Shown: piece by piece, positions 60,649 through 64,000 of the stretch
Layout: every line of letters starts with the position of its first letter
Numbering within the stretch: the stretch's first letter is position 1
Source: Streptomyces tardus
GTDB lineage: Bacteria > Actinomycetota > Actinomycetes > Streptomycetales > Streptomycetaceae
DNA length: 64,000 nucleotides
Direction of reading: 5' to 3'
NCBI RefSeq assembly: GCF_018101125.2
Contig: NZ_JAELVF020000001.1
Coordinates: forward strand, 4,615,510 to 4,679,509
Notes under the pieces: model-generated
Told to the model about the DNA's origin: nothing
Databases searched by the model: none
What the model saw: only the letters and a program-made list of their open reading frames with translations
Made by a program: the position numbers and the translations under genes

Positions 60649-60964
60649 CCAGCGCCTCCTTCCGGCCGGTCGGGGGCGACGCTGCGCGTTCCGCCCCGTA
60701 CGGCTCACCTACGTGTCGTTTGCCCGCCCAGCCTACGGCGTGCGGAGCCCCTCGTTGCAGCCCGCGGCGTCGAGCGCGGTACGGAACGGGCCGCAGACAC
60801 GGCGGGTACCGGCGGCGTACGAGACCGCCGCACGAAAGTACGGCCCCGGCCTGCGCACCGGCGTCATCCGCCGCTCACCCGCCCCGCGTCCCGCGACGTA
60901 CGGCGCCGGGCCCGCACGCGACGCACGCCCACGACGCACGCACGCAGGGCCCGCAGGCACAGCG
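60649..60964. other. Spacer upstream of the PAC2 gene
   Basis: No gene is supported in this divergent-side spacer. It must carry the PAC2 promoter on the minus strand, but no clear -35/-10 pair stands out. It has short cgcacgc-type simple runs near 60905-60955. Confidence 0.4.
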
Positions 60965-61018
60965 ACGGGCCCGTGCGGCAGACCGCCTCGACGGAGGCGG
61001 TCTGCCGCACGGGCCCGT
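60965..61018 (-). terminator. Terminator of the glycerol (glp) operon
   Basis: A perfect 25-bp stem (60965-60989 with 60994-61018) and a 4-base loop, 42 bases past the glpD stop. Confidence 0.9.
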
Positions 61019-61060
61019 GTCACGACCGGCGGGGGACCGGCCGTGTTTCTCGCCGGGGGC

Positions 61061-62665
61061 TCAGCGGGCCTCCAGCAGCTCCTCGATACGGGCGCGGACC
61101 TCGGGGGTGTCCAACCCCCGCACCGTCAGCGTGGTGCGCCGACGGGTGACGTCGTCGGCGGTCTGCGCCCACTCGTGGTCGCGGGCGTACACCGCCTGCG
61201 CCCAGATCTCCGGGCCGTCGGGGTGGATGCGCTCCCCGAGGGTCGGGTCCTCGCTGACCAGCCGGGCGATCTCGAACGCCAGCGAACCGTAGTGGGTCGC
61301 GAGGTGACGCGCGGTCAACACGTCGATCCCGCCGTCCGGTTCGCGGTCCACCAGCAGTCGGTGGGCCACCGCGTTGGGGTTGGCGACGCCCGGCAGGGGG
61401 AGCCGCCGCGGCAGTGACCGCACCGGCTCCATGTCGTCGACCAGCGGCGCTCCCGGCAGCTTGGCCAGGCGGTTCATGACGGTGCGTCCGATGTGCCGGT
61501 ACGTCGTCCACTTGCCGCCGGCGACCGAGAGCATGCCGCCCCGGCCCTCGGAGACCACCGTCTCCCGCTTGGCGGACTCCACCCCGCCCGGACCGCCGGG
61601 CAGCACCCGCAGTCCGGCGAAGGCGTAGGTGATCAGATCGCGGGAGAGGTGCTCGTCCTTCACCGACACCGCGGCCTCGTCCAGGATCTGGTCGACGTCG
61701 GCGTCCGTCGCGTCGACGTCCGCGGGGTCGCCCTCGTACATCTCGTCGGTGGTGCCGAGCATCAGCTGGTCCTCCCAGGGGAGGGCGAAGGTGATGCGGT
61801 ACTTGTCGATCGGGGTCGCCATCGCCGCCCGCCACGGAGCCTTGCGGCGCAGTACGACGTGGGCGCCCTTGGAGAGGCGGATGCTCGGGTCGGCGCCGGC
61901 GTTCTCCATCCGGCGCAGGTGGTCGACCCAGGGGCCGGTGGCGTTGAGCACCAACCGGGCACTGACACCGAACTCGGTGCCGTCCACCCGGTCCTTGAGC
62001 TCGGCACCGGTCACCCGGCCGCCGGTGAAACGCAGGCCGGTGACCTCGGCGTGGTTGAGGACGACCGCGCCCGACTGCACCGCGGCACGCACCGTCATGA
62101 TCGCGACTCGTGAGTCGTTCATCTGGTGGTCGCCGTAGACGGCGACCGCCTTGAGGTTCTCGGTGCGCAGCCCGGGGTTGTCCGCGGCGGCCTTGGACGG
62201 CGAGATGACCCGCCCGACCCCGTCGCCGAACGCGGAGAGTGCCGAGTAGGCGAAGACGCCGGCGCCCAGCTTGGCGGCGCCGTGCGGGCCGCCCTTGTAG
62301 ACCGGCAGATAGAAGGTGAGCGGGTTGACCAGGTGAGGTGCCACGTCCTTGGCGAGCACCCGCCGCTCGTGGTGGTTCTCCGCCACCAGCTTGACCGAGC
62401 CGGTCTGGAGGTAGCGAAGACCGCCGTGGACCAGCTTGGAGGAGGCGGAGGAGGTGGCGCCGGCGAAGTCGCCGGCGTCCACCATCGCCACCCGCAGCCC
62501 CGACTGCGCGGCATGCCAGGCGACCGAGGTGCCCAGGATGCCGCCGCCGACAACCAGCAGATCGAAGTGCGCACCGGAGAGCACTTCCCTGGTTTCGGCG
62601 CGGTCGGGGCCGGTACCGGCAGTCGGATGCGTCCCCAGGGACGGGACGCGGGGCAGGGTGTTCAT
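61061..62665 (-). CDS. glpD: Aerobic glycerol-3-phosphate dehydrogenase
   Basis: Oxidises glycerol-3-phosphate to dihydroxyacetone phosphate with FAD, passing electrons to the quinone pool. 534 residues from ATG 62665. The FAD motif is LLVVGGGILGTSVAWHAAQSG, then DFAGATSSASSKLVHGGLRYL. Substrate-site residues follow in TPIDKYRITFALPWEDQLMLGTTDE, and the C-terminal cap domain is present. It begins five bases after the glpK stop and is cotranscribed with it. In Streptomyces the glp (gyl) operon is usually controlled by the IclR-type regulator GylR, outside this window. Confidence 0.96.
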   Translation of the reverse strand: MNTLPRVPSLGTHPTAGTGPDRAETREVLSGAHFDLLVVGGGILGTSVAWHAAQSGLRVAMVDAGDFAGATSSASSKLVHGGLRYLQTGSVKLVAENHHERRVLAKDVAPHLVNPLTFYLPVYKGGPHGAAKLGAGVFAYSALSAFGDGVGRVISPSKAAADNPGLRTENLKAVAVYGDHQMNDSRVAIMTVRAAVQSGAVVLNHAEVTGLRFTGGRVTGAELKDRVDGTEFGVSARLVLNATGPWVDHLRRMENAGADPSIRLSKGAHVVLRRKAPWRAAMATPIDKYRITFALPWEDQLMLGTTDEMYEGDPADVDATDADVDQILDEAAVSVKDEHLSRDLITYAFAGLRVLPGGPGGVESAKRETVVSEGRGGMLSVAGGKWTTYRHIGRTVMNRLAKLPGAPLVDDMEPVRSLPRRLPLPGVANPNAVAHRLLVDREPDGGIDVLTARHLATHYGSLAFEIARLVSEDPTLGERIHPDGPEIWAQAVYARDHEWAQTADDVTRRRTTLTVRGLDTPEVRARIEELLEAR

Positions 62666-62670
62666 TGCGA

Positions 62671-64000
62671 TCAGTTCTCCTCTTCGATCCAGCCCATGGT
62701 CCGCTCGACGGCCTTGAGCCAGTTCTTGTACTCGCGGTCGCGCACGGCCGCGTCCATGTGGGGGGTCCATTCGGCCGCCCGGCGCCAGTTGGCGCGCAGT
62801 GCGTCGGTGTCCGGCCAGAAGCCGACGGCCAGACCGGCCGCGTAGGCGGCGCCCAGGCAGGTGGTCTCGGCGACCATCGGACGGACCACGGGGGTGTCCA
62901 GCACATCCGAGATCTGCTGCATGAGCAGGTTGTTGGAGGTCATGCCGCCGTCGACCTTGAGCGCGGTCAGCTCCACCCCGGAGTCCTTCGTCATCGCGTC
63001 GACGATCTCGCGGGTCTGCCAGGCGGTCGCCTCCAGAACGGCGCGGGCCAGGTGGGCCTTGGTCACGTACCGGGTGAGGCCGGTGATCACACCGCGGGCG
63101 TCGGGACGCCAGTACGGGGCGAACAGGCCGGAGAACGCCGGCACGAAGTACGTGCCGCCGTTGTCCTCCACCGTGCTGGCCAGCGTCTCGATCTCGGCGG
63201 CGGTGGAGACCAGGCCCATCTGGTCGCGCATCCACTGCACCAGCGAGCCGGTCACCGCGATGGATCCCTCCAGCGCGTACACCGGCTTCTGGTCGCCGAT
63301 CTGGTAACCGACCGTCGTCAGCAGGCCGTTGTAGGAGTTGATCGGCGTGTGACCGGTGTTCATCAGCAGGAACGTGCCGGTGCCGTAGGTCGACTTGCCC
63401 TCGCCCTCCGCATAGCAGGTCTGGCCGAAGAGCGCGGCCTGCTGGTCGCCGAGCGCGGAGGCGACCGGGATGCCGTCGAGCGCGCCGCCGACCGCGGTCC
63501 CGTACACCTCGGCGGAGGAACGGATTTCCGGAAGCAGCTCGGTGGGAACGCCCATCGAGGAGCAGATCTTGGAGTCCCAGTCCATGGAACGCAGGTTCAT
63601 CAGCATGGTGCGGGATGCGTTGGTGACGTCGGTGACGTGCACGCCCCCCTCGGTGCCGCCGGTGAGGTTCCAGATGACCCAGGAGTCCATGGTGCCGAAG
63701 AGGATCTCGCCGCGTTCGGCGCGCTCGCGCAGTCCCTCGACGTTGTCCAGCAGCCAGCGGACCTTGGGGCCGGCGAAGTAGGAGGCGAGCGGCAGCCCGG
63801 TCTCCCGGCGGAAGCGGTCCTGGCCGACGTTGCGGCCCAGCTCCCGGCAGATTGCGTCGGTGCGGGTGTCCTGCCACACGATCGCGTTGTGCACCGGCTC
63901 GCCGGTGTTCCTGTCCCACAGGACCGTGGTCTCGCGCTGGTTGGTGATGCCGATGGCCCGTACGTCGTCGGCGGAGATGCCCGCCTGGCGCACCGCTCCG
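62671..64000 (-). CDS. glpK: Glycerol kinase, N-terminus cut by window edge
   Basis: Phosphorylates glycerol to glycerol-3-phosphate. About 443 residues are visible; roughly the first 65, including the first phosphate-binding loop, lie beyond 64000. Visible signatures are AIGITNQRETTVLWDRNTGEP, IVWQDTRTDA, GTMDSWVIWNLTGG, the FGGY-family ATPase regions YGTGTFLLMNTG and LKVDGGMTSNNLLMQQISD. Its last codons are EEEN and it is five bases from glpD. An uptake facilitator gene glpF is expected upstream, outside the window. Confidence 0.96.
   Translation of the reverse strand, partial: GAVRQAGISADDVRAIGITNQRETTVLWDRNTGEPVHNAIVWQDTRTDAICRELGRNVGQDRFRRETGLPLASYFAGPKVRWLLDNVEGLRERAERGEILFGTMDSWVIWNLTGGTEGGVHVTDVTNASRTMLMNLRSMDWDSKICSSMGVPTELLPEIRSSAEVYGTAVGGALDGIPVASALGDQQAALFGQTCYAEGEGKSTYGTGTFLLMNTGHTPINSYNGLLTTVGYQIGDQKPVYALEGSIAVTGSLVQWMRDQMGLVSTAAEIETLASTVEDNGGTYFVPAFSGLFAPYWRPDARGVITGLTRYVTKAHLARAVLEATAWQTREIVDAMTKDSGVELTALKVDGGMTSNNLLMQQISDVLDTPVVRPMVAETTCLGAAYAAGLAVGFWPDTDALRANWRRAAEWTPHMDAAVRDREYKNWLKAVERTMGWIEEEN

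Overview
The window is actinobacterial chromosome, almost certainly Streptomyces. Composition is very GC-rich with strong third-position GC. GTG and TTG starts, ATGA/GTGA stop-start overlaps and probable leaderless genes are common. Lineage markers are three chaplins, mycothiol ligase MshC, an F420-type LLM oxidoreductase and the DUF5703, DUF3090, SCO1664 and DUF5925 families. The right third (chaplins, DUF5703, DUF3090, SCO1664 family, mshC, PAC2, glpD, glpK) looks like conserved core chromosome.

Layout. 0-10.7 kb: a secreted streptogrisin-like protease, aspartate-semialdehyde dehydrogenase, a secreted lipase, Nudix and DoxX proteins, a MarR regulator with twin operators, a GntR/DDAH pair and an AAA ATPase. 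10.9-26 kb: catabolism. An hmgA-gntR operon (tyrosine/homogentisate) is followed by an aldehyde dehydrogenase, an alcohol dehydrogenase, a TetR and an acyl-CoA dehydrogenase that share a palindromic operator. A second TetR shares a different operator with a MaoC hydratase. Then come an SDR, an acyl-CoA dehydrogenase with a phosphotransferase, two DUF202 membrane proteins and a large FAD-dependent dehydrogenase. 26.4-28.5 kb: a divergent NHEJ-type pair (ATP-dependent DNA ligase and LigD-type polymerase). 28.8-29.0 kb: a short chaplin.

29.3-45.8 kb: a surface-polysaccharide locus of Wzx/Wzy type. It holds a secreted protein, two GT4 glycosyltransferases, an initiating sugar-phosphate transferase, an O-antigen-ligase/Wzy-like protein, a MurJ/Wzx-like flippase, a polysaccharide deacetylase, a Wzz-like chain-length protein, a CelD-type acyltransferase, a GH26-like glycosidase, and an ATP-grasp protein fused in frame to an FAD oxidoreductase. 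Seven genes from the first glycosyltransferase to the Wzz-like gene, plus the acyltransferase, are tightly coupled. The 5' end of the Wzz-like gene (38.4-39.2 kb) is a mosaic of perfect inverted and direct copies of nearby sequence joined through 10-bp overlaps. This is the strangest structure in the window. It is either a complex template-switch rearrangement or, more likely, an assembly or gap-closing artefact.

45.8-64 kb: tRNA-Leu(GAG), an M20 peptidase, two more chaplins (short chpH-like and long sortase-anchored chpC-like), DUF5703, a peptidase-inhibitor-like secreted protein, a RecD-like protein with degenerate ATPase motifs, an aldo/keto reductase, an LLM oxidoreductase, the histidine phosphatase-DUF3090-SCO1664-mshC run, a PAC2 protein, and glpD-glpK, with glpK cut by the window edge. 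Two chaplin promoters resemble the sigma-BldN consensus, so the polysaccharide locus sits between two aerial-development loci.
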